NCBI GenBank assembly: GCA_038087015.1
Contig: JASBNA010000019.1
Coordinates: 434,001 to 498,000, forward strand
Length of the DNA: 64,000 nucleotides
Direction: 5' to 3'
From: Cerrena zonata
Taxonomy: Eukaryota > Basidiomycota > Agaricomycetes > Polyporales > Cerrenaceae
Below the pieces are notes generated by a model. The model was not told the origin of the DNA. It was given only the letters and a program-made list of their open reading frames with translations, and searched no databases. This document shows, piece by piece, positions 1 to 11,816 of the stretch (positions are counted from its first letter, which is position 1; each line of letters starts with the position of its first letter). The position numbers and the translations under genes are program-made.

Positions 1-1630
1 TCAATATCGTCAACGCTTGTCCTATCCTCATCGAAGCATCATACTACCACGTCACCCCTCTCGTTAGCTCAATTCATCAGTACATCGCCATCAATTTGGA
101 GACTTTCCTTGAAAGTCATCTTCTCGATGATCTTCCTATTGACGTTCTCAGACAACTCTCGGTATTCATTCGGGACCAACAAGCCGCGAAATCGCCCGTC
201 TCGCGCTCAGGTATGCTCACTACTCAGGCGATGGAGAAGTATAAAGAATGGGCGGCCTCCGAGGATTTCCCTCAACCCATCACGAAGACTTCCGTCCATC
301 CTTCTCGTATCGCCTCTTCGGCCAAGCTTTCGCCTCCCGGCCCGTTGAAGAAGAATAGGAGTATTGGGTTGTCTGTGTCACCTTGTACGAGTCCGGCTCT
401 ACGTCCTCAAATATCGCCTTTGGTCCCGCCACCAGCAAGTGCGGGATTGGACGAGGTGTTCTTGATGGACGAGACCGTTCCCGCTTTGACATTGAACCAG
501 AACATGCCGACGTCCACGAAGGTTGACTTGATAGAAGGAACTGGTAGCCGCTCAAATGTCAGTTGGAAAGTGTCTACCATACCAAAGTATGTCTTTGTTT
601 CTTAATTCTTATCATAATCCGAGTTAACACTTCTTTGACATCTAGGGTGGACATGAAATCCATTATGGCTGAAGCTGCGACCGGGAGACTTGCAAGTTCT
701 CGTTCGTCCTCTTCGTCGAACCTTCGTCAAAATGCTATTGTCGGTCCTGCCGATACATCCAACTGGCGAACACCTCAGCAAACTACTCGTCAGCTACCTG
801 AAATGCCCGAGCGATCATCTCCTGGACGTAATGTCACTTCTAGTTCTCCGTGGAGAATACCATCCATAGGTAATCTCAAGGCATCTCCGTTGAATACGCC
901 TCCTGCTCCTTCATATGTTCAACCACTTCGCCCGACCAACGAGCCTACGTTGCTCTCACAATCGAAGCCCGTCACTCCGGTCAAGCCCACTGGTCTTCCT
1001 CGAGAACCTCCTCAACAATCTCGTGCACCGGGTTTAGGGCCAATGTTCTCACCTTCCAAGCAGAGCCCCAGCAAGTCGGGTTCTTCATCTGGCACACGCC
1101 GCGTTTCGTAAGTATCAAATTTTTTTTAGTTTAATTGTATACTCATTATGTCTATTTCTTAGAAGTGGTAGTGTTTGGACTGTACCTCCTGTCCAGCCTA
1201 CGGTCCAGCCCATTCCTTCTAGCTCAAACATGTCCTTTGCTGCTATTCAGTTGGCGCAACTCGAGCAAGAGGCCGTCCCCGTAAAGGACAAACGCTCGCT
1301 GAAGGAGATCCAAGAGGAGGAACAAGCCGTCAGGTCGAGGAAGACTTTCTGAAATGGTGGGCCGCGGAAGAAGAGCGTGTCAAGTTGGAAGAACAAGCAG
1401 TGCCTGCTGCTCTTCAAACTCCCCCACGCCAACAGAACAAGTCAAAGAAGGGGAAGTCAAAAGGACCTTCCGGTCAAGGCATCGTCTCTACGAAACCACA
1501 ACCACAACCACAGTCCTCTCGCCAACGTCAAGAAGCGAGTGGGGACGCCACTCGGAAACGTAATCGCAAATCGCCTGCTAAGAACGATTCCAAACGACCA
1601 CCTGCCCAGACTGCTCAAACCTCGCAGTAG
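1..1630 (+). CDS. BTB/POZ protein of the IBtk type, 3' portion (5' end outside window), apparent frameshift
   Basis: The reading frame is open from the left edge, so only the C-terminal part is present. Exon 1 runs to about 586 and reads through the end of a BTB/BACK-like region (a Leu-rich stretch with LLDDL and VLRQL near 110-170), then a Ser/Pro-rich linker. An intron at 587-645 joins in frame to DMKSIMAEAA, a motif placed before the C-terminal region in fungal IBtk-like proteins. A second intron (about 1110-1162) leads to SFAAIQ and KRSLKEIQEEE. The family hallmark EEDFLKWWAAEEER then continues in a different frame (codons from 1331 to the stop at 1630), with no room for an intron. In the first frame translation would stop at 1350. 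IBtk-type proteins are adaptors, some of them substrate adaptors for Cul3 ubiquitin ligases. The family is assigned from these motifs only. Confidence 0.6.
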
Positions 1631-2681
1631 GCGACAGTATACCTATGTTATGTTCTTATATGGTTATTTGAGATATGTATATGTATGTTAGGCTAATTGG
1701 CTAATCTCTTAAGTGTTTGTTGTAGAATCTACGATTATGGAGAACGAAGCTGAACAATTGTAGCATACTTTAGATCCTTTAAATACATGTTGTTATTCGA
1801 TAAATATCCGTCAGTGAGCTTTACTCGGGATGCTACGCCAATCTACATATGAGGAATGGAATACGAGTGATTTTCGCTCTGGCACTTCCGGTAGACTGTT
1901 GCTAACTTCACTATGACCTCTTTTTTCGTGGGGCTAGACTTGACCTTCGAGGTTCGGACAAGCTATTGATTGCAAAGCCCTGTATTCTTATCTCCATTTC
2001 CAAATCCCTATCTTTTCAGTTCCTCTACTTCTATTTCTGAATTCGCGCTCATCATAGTAATGTGGTTCACCATCTTTTCCCAACTTGAATATGTGTTACA
2101 AAATCGAGGAATATCCATATACAGTCACTCCGTCCCTAAATTGGTAATGACTTGGTCTTGCTAAGTTCCCACGACCTTGACTACGGTCTTCGCAGGTGGC
2201 ATATATCTTTTTTTTACTCCCAAAGGCGATTCCGAATTTGTGTTTTACACAGTATCAGTCCTTTGAAGAGATCTCACAATTTGCTACCACCTCCTGAGTA
2301 GTCGTATCTGAAGAGCCTATGACAATTTCCTTGAGAACATCTATTACAATTTGTGGTTCCTGTCTGCGACGCAAGTTTACGTGGGCCAATGTGGAGAGGC
2401 TGTACTGAGGCACCCTTGCGTCCATCATTAAGCTGAATGAGAACCACAGTACGCACGGCCTGTGTAGTGTCTTGATGCTAATGATAAGTCGCATCATGAT
2501 GTTGTGTTTTTCCAATATAGGACGTTTGGCATCGCTTCTAGTTTGTACTTTTGACATAATTGATTGTGTTGTGGGCGTGAATTTTCCTTTGCATGCTATG
2601 AGGTGAACATAAGATGAGTATACCAAGATCCCTAAATATTTTTCATGCGTAACGAAGATATTACTAGATTAGCATTGACCA
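1631..2681. other. Intergenic, convergent 3' ends
   Basis: This stretch separates the plus-strand BTB gene from a minus-strand gene. It is AT-rich after 1640 and probably holds both 3' untranslated regions. A 123-codon minus-strand open frame (2255-2626) has no recognisable domain and no intron evidence. Confidence 0.5.
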
Positions 2682-4279
2682 CTATCTCCAGGAAGCAATG
2701 ACGTATCGTATCGAATCGTGATCTCCTAGTAACACCATCCCATCCCCAAGCAACGAAGCACCTTGCATCCAGTACTTCACTTCCATCCTAGTATCATCCT
2801 TCTGCACTTCACCGGCCGCCAAAGCCGGGTTTGGACAAGAAATCCGTGAAACAGCAAATTTGCCAGTGGTATTGGCTAGCACGGTGGCGTACCCGTGCTC
2901 CGTGATATCGGAAATGCGCATCACTGTCACCGCTCCCTCACGGTTCGTCGCGACAAGTTCTCCCTGAGAAGATATGTGGATTTTGGAAACGTCGTTATCC
3001 ATATTCATTTCGTCTCTTCGACACACAGCACCTGTCTTGATGTCGATTAGGTTGATATATCGCGAAGTGTGACCGTTGCCGATCATGACCAAAAGGTTAA
3101 GAGGCTCATATACACCCATTGCGAGCATATTTTGTTCAAATGGTGTACACCAATTGAGTTCGAACGTTGTGGGATCGATGGAACGAATGGTAGTATTGGG
3201 CCGACTTTCCTCGATTTCAAAGCTCTCTTCATGAGCGATGATGAGAGCGTGGATGGGTGAAGAGGAGAGATCGAAGTGAGCTTTGAACGTGCTGATGAAC
3301 TCTTCTTCGTCTGATTCATCTGTTTCAATATAAGAAGAGAACTGGGCATGTCTGGGTAGGGATGTGGAGGAATTTAAGGTCCAGCGTAGGAAGTGCACGT
3401 CATGGTTCAAGCCGAGTTTGAGAGAACCTACAAAGTCCGTCTCCGAAAGATGAACGAGGTCCGGTACTCGCCACATGAGCGGCTCCCAGGAAACAGCGAG
3501 GGGATGATCGGAGAAGAGGCGAAGTTCGTTCTTTAGCACAAGCTTGCCATCGCCTGAGATTTTGTGCACTTCAATGGTAGTGTCCGGTCCCCTTGCGTTC
3601 TCCCCGATCCTGAGTATGGCAAATAGACCGTTCGTAGACCCTACATAGGCTGCACAACCAGGTTCTGTGGTTTGTAAGGTGCCTGCGTAGATATCCTTGG
3701 AGTCGGTGAAAGCACCGTCCTCGATACGGAAAATTAGGAAACGGGAGTGGCCTTCCGGAAGGCGAACCACGCTGCATACATGTTTATCGGCGAAAACTGT
3801 GTGCTCTAGTCGATCGGGGATGTCTGCTTGTAATGTCGAGATGAATGAGGGTTGAGTGGTATTGTTGATATATTTCCATATGTGAAACTCCTTCTTTTGT
3901 GTGGGTTGTCCGTGGGATGTGTCCTCCCTGTATATAGCTGTTAAGATGTAAGGACGAGAATATGAAATGAGCCTTCCAGCTCGAACAACAAGAGGAGGGA
4001 TCATAGTCATATTTCTTGTAGTAGGGGGTAATTGCAGGATGATGGTTTGTGAATCGATCAACTTACTCCACTCTTGGGCCAGCTATATATCTTCTGAGCT
4101 TGACGCCATCTGATATGGCAGATATACGTTGGAACAAACTGAGGTAGACGTTTCATCAGGGGAAGTGACCTGAGACACCGAACGGGATTTCCTGTACGAT
4201 CCGTATCATGATTGCTGGTGATGTAGATGGGCCCAGGTTGCCAATGTCTCATACACAACGCGCATAGCCCATTACGCAA
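2682..4279 (-). CDS. Conserved basidiomycete-type protein with beta-propeller-like C-terminus, possibly an F-box protein
   Basis: A long frame (2682 to about 4014) encodes about 440 residues of mixed beta-rich sequence with repeated hydrophobic-aromatic strands, an acidic DESDEEEF patch and no membrane segment. This resembles the degenerate WD-like halves of Agaricomycete F-box proteins. A 52-nt intron (4066-4015, GTAAGT...CAAG) joins it to an upstream exon reading RISAISDGVKLRRY. Further upstream another frame contains CLRSLPLMKRLP, so at least one more intron lies near 4100-4180. I could not see an F-box or fix the true start; 4279 is only the end of the open upstream frame. Function is unknown. 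Confidence 0.5.
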
Positions 4280-4567
4280 TAAACCCGAACATTAGTGTTG
4301 GAAGCCTCAGGGAAGCAAATACAAATTGAAGGTGATGCCCAATGGGTCACAGTGGTCAAAAAGGGAGGAACACTCGCTCGAAATGACCTTTGATCAAGAA
4401 TCTTATCTTATCTTGAATGCTCTGTAGCACCGTCAATAGATCTACTGGTAAGTAGTTCGATTCTGAGAGAATGAAGACCAAAAAAAGTCATAGTGGGACA
4501 TGCGTACTACTACAGACCTGGCTTATACTAATACACTGAGATACATGACGCACGGTGTGCTTCGTTC
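4280..4567. other. Spacer between two minus-strand genes
   Basis: This holds the 3' flank of the conserved RG-rich gene and probably the promoter, and possibly a first exon, of the downstream gene. I could not identify an F-box-like exon here. Confidence 0.4.
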
Positions 4568-5856
4568 TTAAGCAAACCGACGTAGTAGCTCATTTGGCAA
4601 ACAACTCCCTTTATTTGCCCTCTGGTAAACCTTCACGGCTTCTCTATCTTTTCCATCGAAAACCAACGATATTCTTCCATCCGAGCCATATTTTCCAACG
4701 AGCTCCTTTACCGAGACCAAAATAGCTGCCAACCTCCCTAAATTTTCTCCCGTCTCATTGCCATGGGCGTCGTTGAGTGTAGACAGCGTCCGTTTTTGTA
4801 CATTATTGAACGTCCTATTCTGGTGTAGAGCTAAAAAGTGGTGTGATGTTCCAGAAAGGTACAGTTGGGGATGGAGTTCTTTCCAATCGGCGTTGCGACC
4901 AGCGCTCCCCGTTGTAGTCAACTCGACCACAGCTGACGGATCTGGAGCTCTCATACCTCCCTTCTTGACTGTCAGACCAAATTTAGTGACAACGGAAGCA
5001 GAAGAAGCTGGGAGACACGCGTCAACCTCGAAGCGAACGACTAACTCCAATTCTCCCAAGCTCTAGCGTTTGATTAACGAGGCAGAATATGCCATTGGAA
5101 AAGCGAATCACATAACACACAACACGATGGTGACTTGAGGACCCTTCGCACCCATCCACTACTCGAGTGGTGTGTTTTTCAAAGGCAAAACCCCTTGATG
5201 CCCCACCAGCCATCTCTCTATCTCTCCTTTCCCACCTGTTCAACAGGATAGTTCCCTTCTTCCCAGGTGCAAGTTGTGTATCAATCCTCCAGGGCTTTGT
5301 GCTTTTGCGAGTACGAGAGATTAGCCTGATAAATTTGCGCAGGTTGCTTCGGTCGGTTACGAAATCGACAGAAGACCAGTCAAACTCAGGCGTCACCTCG
5401 TCCACGCAGAGAACAAGAGGTTGTAGAGGAGCTTTGGGCATCCGAAAAGCATTCTGGTTTACATACAATATTCCTTCATCGACCGGTACAAAGAATGGCG
5501 GTGATGGATCTATCCACTCTGGGGGCGAACCTATATTTCGATAGAGATTGGCAGGTGAGTATGAATCATAGATGCGCCTGTAGCATACCAGGGACGAGGA
5601 TGGTGGGCTTTTGCTTGTCCATCCAATTGTATGATCCGATATAATGCAGATCCTCGATCGTGACAGGATCAGTGTCAGCCGTCGTGGATACTCTGAGTGA
5701 GTCCTCAATGGGTAGTAGTCCCCCAAGAATCTTGCGATCGCGCGGTAGATTTTCCCTCTGTGAGGAGTGAAACCCTCCGCGACCACGAACATTACCCCGA
5801 GTAGGTCCGCGACCACGTCCGTTTCCACGACCTCTGGACGGTTGTGCCTGGGACAT
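4568..5856 (-). CDS. Conserved fungal protein with RG-rich N-terminus (family often mislabelled geranylgeranyl pyrophosphate synthetase)
   Basis: The start ATG (5856-5854) is followed by an Arg/Gly-rich head with RGRGNGRGRG, suggesting RNA binding. Two introns are clear: 5588-5531 and about 5112-5064, both keeping the frame. The spliced protein of about 390 residues carries the conserved blocks YIGSYNW, PTILVPG, VDFVTDRSNLRK, LLNRWERR, GCEGSSSHHR and VVRFEVDAC. I know these from a widespread fungal protein family. Databases often call it geranylgeranyl pyrophosphate synthetase, but the aspartate-rich prenyl-synthase motifs (DDxxD) are not seen here, so that label should not be used. The biochemical role is unknown. 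Confidence 0.75.
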
Positions 5857-7479
5857 GAATGATTTGAAACCTACTTGTAACTTTCTGATGTTAGAGACAC
5901 AACGAGCATACATTGGTTATGGGACAACTCCTCGTCGTATAGCGCTGCGGTGTGAAAGCGGGTATCCGATAGACGTAAACGTACTGTCATGCGACCTCGA
6001 TTCTATCAATGGTCTGGTCCGGCTTCCAATCTCTGGTGCTGTCGGAAACTAGTCATTTCTGCATTTCTGAAAATAGACCTGTACGGATTGAAGAAGAGAG
6101 AAGCTTAATAATACGAGCAGGATCGTCAAATACTGTTGTCTTGTCTTTCGCTTCTTATGATGATATCGGCACCCGGATGTTTCCAGGGCCACAGATACTG
6201 TGATGCAAATTGTGGGACACCTCACTTTGAGAAGAAAAAACAACACAAGTCATCCGAGTTTTTGTCTTGAAGATGGTGGTAATCATGATAAAATACGCAA
6301 TACCCGGCCGTGGGCCAGTGATGTTTTCGAGTTTTGATTTCTTGTTATCTTATCTAAAAACTTAGGGCCGGCCCGGGGTAACCATTGCCGCAAGAGAGAG
6401 TTGTATCGAGTCTCGTCAAGTAAAACGACGTATTGAGCAATTGACATTGGTAAGAACCTATGTGTCTACCATCGAAAATAGTATTGCTACGAAGCCCTCA
6501 GGTACATCAATGTGTATTGAACTTCATACAGCTTGATACAAATCTTCGGTACAAAAACTTGAGACCGTCCTGGGATAGTGGTGGCACATCGGTATCACCA
6601 ACGCCGTAGGTTACTTATTTCATAACGTCTAACTTTCATTAGAACTCAAGCCTTCGAAACTCAAGCTTCAGAGCTGCATAAAAATGCACTAGACTCGGGA
6701 AGAACTTGAATACGAATTCGACGCCACAAAGAAACACGAGGCGAGCCATGTTAAGCGATAAACGCCCGTCTTTGTTTGTGGATCGAAGTTGGATCTCGTC
6801 ATTCCCATGACGTTCTGGCAAGTAGTTACCGTACGAGACGACTCAGAGCAGAGAAGCAAACGCATTCATGGTGCGATAGAATGAATGTGCATTGGATGCT
6901 CACAATGTACGTTCCTAATACTACCGTTTATTTGAATCAATAATTGAACCTGGACACAGGCCAGTGCCACTACCAACTTCGCGACAGAACATATATGCTG
7001 ACGATACCGTACACGGGGCTCTTTGTTCTGCTCCTCATAGCCCCTTCCTTAAGCTGCCCATATATGGATACGAACTCCCGTCTGCATACGTTTACACCGA
7101 TTTGTGCGGATGATAGGCCGATCTCGTGCATATCAATTATTTTTTATTGACATCGAAATCCCACAGAAATGAGCCCCGAGATCGAGGACGTATGTCTTTT
7201 TGCTCGTAATGAATACACTTCGCAGCAGTGCCATCATTTCGGCGAACCCCTCTTTCCGCCACCAGCTGGAGCGGAGTCGAAGTTGTTGCCTGGGCAGCAT
7301 GGCCCACCCTTGCGCATTGTCCTTCGTGATATCTGGAAAGGGTAAGTCGAGACCAGGAGGTGCCACTCTCCAAGCTCTTGCCGTTTTGAGTGACCGAGAC
7401 ATTCTTCGGGGCCCACTTGACATAATTTCCGGAGAGATGACTGCCCCAACCGCATGTAGTGGCCGTACACGTGTAGATT
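5857..7479. other. 1.6-kb region without a convincing gene
   Basis: The first part is the 5' flank of the RG-rich gene. From 6050 to 7130 only short open frames occur, with no domain or splice signal I trust. From 7137 to 7500 both strands carry overlapping open frames of 80-120 codons in a GC-richer block. This may be an old gene piece, but nothing recognisable is in it. Confidence 0.4.
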
Positions 7480-7542
7480 CAACGAGTGGCTTCACTTTCT
7501 AAAGCTGTGCGAGTATGCGTTGAATGGGGCTACATAAGTAGC
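7480..7542 (+). promoter_or_regulatory. Promoter of first zinc-finger paralogue: shared 18-bp motif and TATA-like box
   Basis: The 18-bp element CAACGAGTGGCTTCACTT (7480-7497) is followed 29 bp later by the TATA-like block GGGCTACATAAGTAGC (7527-7542). Both recur upstream of the paralogue at 10294-10332. The start codon is 92 bp downstream. Confidence 0.6.
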
Positions 7543-7633
7543 CCAGGGTCAATGGGCCCAAACTTCCTTTGTTCATCCCATTCCCACTACCCAATTGTAC
7601 TCATACACCCGAATTACTCTAACCTCCACAAGA

Positions 7634-9197
7634 ATGGTGGTCAAAGTTTGCAGACGTTCTCCCCGGAAGACTGTGTCTCGGAAATCACCTTCTCCATGCC
7701 GCGAAACTATCACTCCTACGATGATTATCCAACAGCTTACTAGTGTGCGTCGTTTCAATGCCTATCAACTAAGTAACATCCTAGTAACTCAAGTCTTCTG
7801 TTCTTCTCATAGACTACCACGCCCGAGGAGGAGAGCGCTCCGTCTTTCTTGTGCTTTGCTTGCGGATTGAAGAAAGGCCTAGAGACGAGAGAGAAATATA
7901 TTCGCCACATCCAGGACGATTGCAAACCAGTGAGGACCGTTAAGTACGTCAATACCAGCATGGTAATCTTGGTTGGAACATCTACTTACGTCCTTGCTTC
8001 CTTAGATATATATCCGGCTGGGACAAGCCTGAACGCACATTCAACAATATAAATCATGCAGAGGAGCACTTGAATGCACGGTATGTGTTTTCTTTGATTA
8101 CCTGACTTTCATAGCACTCACAATGTTATAATAGTCCATCGTGTATTCAACTAGAGGGAGAGGAAAAGCCCACGAGACTACATTACTGTGATGTGCATAT
8201 CCCTACCGCGATAGACGCAGGGAACGTGGAGGTGACAATGTGCGGCTACACGGGGAAGTCGTCTTCCAGTGTGTCTCAACATAAACGTAGGCACCATAAG
8301 GGGTACTGGGCTCCTCAAAACAGGGGTCTGGGAGCTAGAAAAGATGATTACGCGGAGATTGTCACGCCACTCCCTAAGCCACGCAAGAGACCTCAGAAAC
8401 GTGCGAGAAACGGCAAGAAAGCGAGTCTTGTAGAGGTAGACACCATTCTCTCTGGCCAATCCGTGGAACTCCACCCAGTTGCCTCGACATCCGTGATCGA
8501 TATTGAGGCATCCACCTCCACCTCCCATTCCGGAAGCATTCACCTTCCATCCACCATCTTTCCTCATCCATTGTCAGACGGTATGAGCGTCTTACATCAT
8601 TCAATAGCGGTTTCGAACTTCACATTCGACTGCCAGCCGTGTTCGACTTACAATCAGGGCTCCCAACCAGGACCCTCCACTAATCACTACAGTGCATTTT
8701 GGGAATCTCAACCTTCAGCTCTCCTTCCGGAACCTCCTTTTCCCTCATCCTATCTTGAGGCCCAGGCTGCCGCTGCTCTCGAAGAAACCTTGGCGCAATC
8801 ATCTCACTCTACTCTCAACGTGTTCCCCATGCAGTCTGTAGTGACCTCTCATGATCTCGCACTCATGGCGCCACATCCAACTTACCCGCCGACAATCGAA
8901 CCCGGGTCTTGGCCTTCGACTCTTCCTGACCTCGCGAATCTTGGAACGGGGCTATTCACGGACTCGTGTCTTCGACAGGGATCTCCTACCGACTCTGCGT
9001 ACTCCCAACCAGTGACACCTACTGGAACTGCAGAGTATGACGCCTTATTCTCTATGTTCTCCTCGCAAGTCGACTCTGCTACCGCACCGCCCATTTACTA
9101 TCCCAACCTTCATGACTTCGACGACGTCCTATCTCCTTCCCGCCCTCCAGCTTGTTCATATAATTTGGGGCAAGCGTATACCAACTCTGTTTTCTAA
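7634..9197 (+). CDS. Zinc-finger-like protein, tandem paralogue 1
   Basis: Four exons are predicted: 7634-7744, 7813-7943, 8006-8080 and 8135-9197, giving about 459 residues. All junctions are GT-AG and keep frame. Exon 2 has a C2HC-like finger, CFACG...YIRHIQDDC. Exon 3 encodes a degenerate module ending AEEHLNA. Exon 4 starts with a third module (YCDVHIP...MCGYTG...QHKRRHHKGYW). The last 270 residues are Ser/Pro/Thr-rich and disordered-looking, like an activation region, with a basic PKPRKRPQKRARNGKK patch (possible nuclear signal). It shares intron positions and module order with the gene at 10408-11816. A DNA-binding regulator is plausible but unproven; I do not recognise a named family. 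Confidence 0.7.
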
Positions 9198-10293
9198 AAT
9201 TCCTGCTATATCCCTCAGTATAATTTGCTACGCAGCTGTGGTTTCTCTATAATTCTGTCTCTCGGTTATTCGTTTTAGGTTCCACGTTTATATCACTGCC
9301 ATTTATCCTAGACCTTGGCATTTTCGCAACATACCATGTATTACACATACTCATTGCATCATATCCTGTATCGTTCCATTGTATTGTCTTATCTGTACAT
9401 ATATAGTCTCGTGTGTATCGATAGCTTATTCTTCAGAGGATTCGTTTTGCCGAATATCAACTTTTAGACGAAGTGTTCACCACCATGACGCGAGTAGGTT
9501 GGTCTTGTGCGATCATGAGCTATGACATCCACGTCCTGTGTATTCCCATCCTTTACTATCGATAAGTGTCTTCAAAAACAAGAGGAGTCAATGCGCCACC
9601 CACTTGCAGCCCCTTCAACGAAAAAGCGTGCCAAAATAGGCAAAGGCCTGAGAATATACGCTTATGGAAGTTTCAATCAGGGGGTCAATCAATCCGGGTA
9701 CAAAGATTCTGCCAACACGTTCCCTCAAACTTGGACTCATGGAAGCAAAAACGCGTCACAGTGCCTCACAAACTTCACGTTGATCACACAGGATCTCAGA
9801 TCTCAGATCTCAGCCATAATCTTTTTAAGCATATCAATCATGTCAATCCTTTGGGCCAGAATTCCCACTCGATATATGGTATGTTTTAATTGATACTTCT
9901 GCACCGGTTAATTCCCTGCATCGTGTCCAAAAAACCGTATACCCTGGTCTAGAGAAGCCTGCACGTCATAAGCCGAGGACAGTCATCCGAAAGATTCCGC
10001 AACATCAGACCAGTACTATTGGCCTCCAGGTCAATCATGCATATCCTTGTGACTTGCGTATGTCTTTGTTCCTTGGGTCTGCAGATCCCCATTGTTCCAA
10101 ATTACGTCAATGCGAGCGAAACATGGAACATGTTGATACTTTGACTCGGCTGTTTCTAGGGTAGCGATGTATGCCTGCCGTTTTCGCCCACTCTCCATCC
10201 TGAAACATGGCCCCAAAGCACCATCTGGCCAGCTATACACAAGATGTTCCAGAGAGTGCGCCTCGTTAATATCCGTAGCCTCGTGCTATTGCA
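9198..10293. other. Intergenic between the two zinc-finger paralogues
   Basis: This contains the 3' untranslated region of the first paralogue and the distal promoter of the second. It includes a short direct repeat of GATCTCA around 9789-9813. No gene is supported. Confidence 0.4.
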
Positions 10294-10332
10294 CAACGAG
10301 TGGCTTCACTTCGAGTGGGCTATATAAGCAGC
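10294..10332 (+). promoter_or_regulatory. Promoter of second zinc-finger paralogue: same 18-bp motif and TATA box
   Basis: CAACGAGTGGCTTCACTT (10294-10311) is identical to the copy at 7480 and is followed after only 5 bp by GGGCTATATAAGCAGC. The start codon is 76 bp downstream. The first copy has about 24 extra bases between the two elements. Confidence 0.65.
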
Positions 10333-10407
10333 TTCGTTCACCTATCTCCAATCTCAGCATCTTCTCATCCCCCCTCTTCAAATCTATTACCATTTCCTCT
10401 ACTCGAT

Positions 10408-11816
10408 ATGCCAGCCGAAAGGTCACGTCCTCCTAGGCGTCAGGCTGCAATTCACGCGTCGACAACGATTGCCTCATATGAAGACCAGGAACTGTCTAGT
10501 CCAGAATACGAAGACCAAGAACTGTCCAGTCAAGAAGCCCAAGGCCAAGAATTGCCCAGTCAAGAATATGAAGACCAAGAACCGTCTCGTCCAAAAGTAA
10601 ATCGTCCAAAGCGCTATATAGCTCCTTTCGTACGCCGCCATGATCTGTCCTTTGTTCAATGATTTACATTCTGACCTGGTCTCATCATCTATGTAGCCGC
10701 GATTTGAGAAACGCAAACAGGAATCATTTGTTTGTTCCATCTGTGAACAAGATACGGGGCTTGATACCACAAAGAAATACGTTGATCATCTCAACAAGTG
10801 TAGTTATGAATTTGCGACGAGGCCATCCATACAGTACGTCTCCACTTTTACCACTGATGCAGACACTCATAGCTTCGAATTGTCTATGTAGAGTTACATG
10901 TGGTCACCGCGATAACGAACTGGAGTTCTGCAACAAGACGTTCAATTCATTGCACGAGGCCCAGATGCATTTTAATAAACAGTAAGTTTAACTTGACTTT
11001 ATGCGGGTGACTATAGCCTAATTTGCGTGTATTCATAGCAAAGAGCAATACGCCGAACAAAGGATGTGTGGGGAGCTCATCCCCAACGCGCTGAGACCTA
11101 CTCGGATGGGTATCTGCGGCTGGAAAGGGGAACCTGCTTCCGGCACTCAACACAAACACACAAACCACTCTTCGTATTGGAATCCCTACTTCAGAGGAGG
11201 AAGAGTGAAGATGCTAAAGGAACAAATAGCTGAAACATGGACTCGTCCTAAATCGACTCGTCGCCGACGGGTGATCGAAAACCTTCCTCCTTCAAGCTCT
11301 GTTCCGGTGCATGAGTATACTCCGGTTATTCAGTTTCCCTCCACCTACGGACTGGAAGTCATGCACTCTTCAGGAACCCATGTCGCCCCAACAATGAAGA
11401 ATGACATCCCTCCTTCCTCAGCTATCGCTGCTCCATGTGAACCTGATCATATCTACATTGGCATGGCTGCTGCGCCGCCGGGAACCTTTACTACCTCTTC
11501 CTACGGATCGGTGCTCTCTAACTATTGGGACATGCGGTATCCGTATATGGGTGATCAAGCTATTGCGTCTTCCTCGTCCTCGGACGTAATTCCCCAGAGC
11601 ATGCCATTCGAATATCCGGACTTGTCGTCATCGATGTGCTTTACCATGTCCATGCCTCCTTACTTCGACGATGACTACTTCGCTAAACTTGCGTCCTTGG
11701 ACTCTGAGTTCGCTGACCCTACTCTGGCTATCCCTCCTGCTCCCATGATTGCGAACACTCTCATGTTCCCTAACAATGAAGAATACCCTGGTACCGGCTA
11801 TCAGACATATTTTTAG
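10408..11816 (+). CDS. Zinc-finger-like protein, tandem paralogue 2
   Basis: Four exons are predicted: 10408-10596, 10697-10833, 10892-10981 and 11039-11816 (about 397 residues). They have the same architecture and intron phases as the gene at 7634. Exon 1 carries imperfect 30-bp repeats encoding EDQELSSQE-like units. Exon 2 has the C2HC-like finger CSICEQ...YVDHLNKC. Exon 3 has CGHRDNELEF...EAQMHFNK. Exon 4 has MCGELIPNA...GICGWKG...QHKHTNHSSYW. The C-terminal half is Ser/Pro/Met-rich without repeats, ending in a Tyr-rich tail. The fingers align with paralogue 1 while the tails have diverged. The gene is probably a nuclear regulator, by architecture only. Confidence 0.7.
10480..10593 (+). 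repeat. Imperfect 30-bp coding tandem repeat
   Basis: Four units of about 30 bp (GAAGACCAAGAACTGTCCAG and variants) in exon 1 of the second zinc-finger paralogue encode an acidic, Gln/Ser-rich repeat. The unit length is a multiple of three, so copy-number change would keep the frame. Confidence 0.7.

Noticed and set aside
2255..2626. 123-codon minus-strand frame
   Set aside because: Composition looks non-coding, and no domain, intron or start context supports it.
4568..5856. Geranylgeranyl pyrophosphate synthetase function
   Set aside because: The family often carries this label, but no DDxxD prenyl-synthase motif is visible in the translated sequence.
7133..7502. Overlapping frames on both strands as a gene
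   Set aside because: Neither strand shows a domain or clear introns, and the two frames shadow each other.
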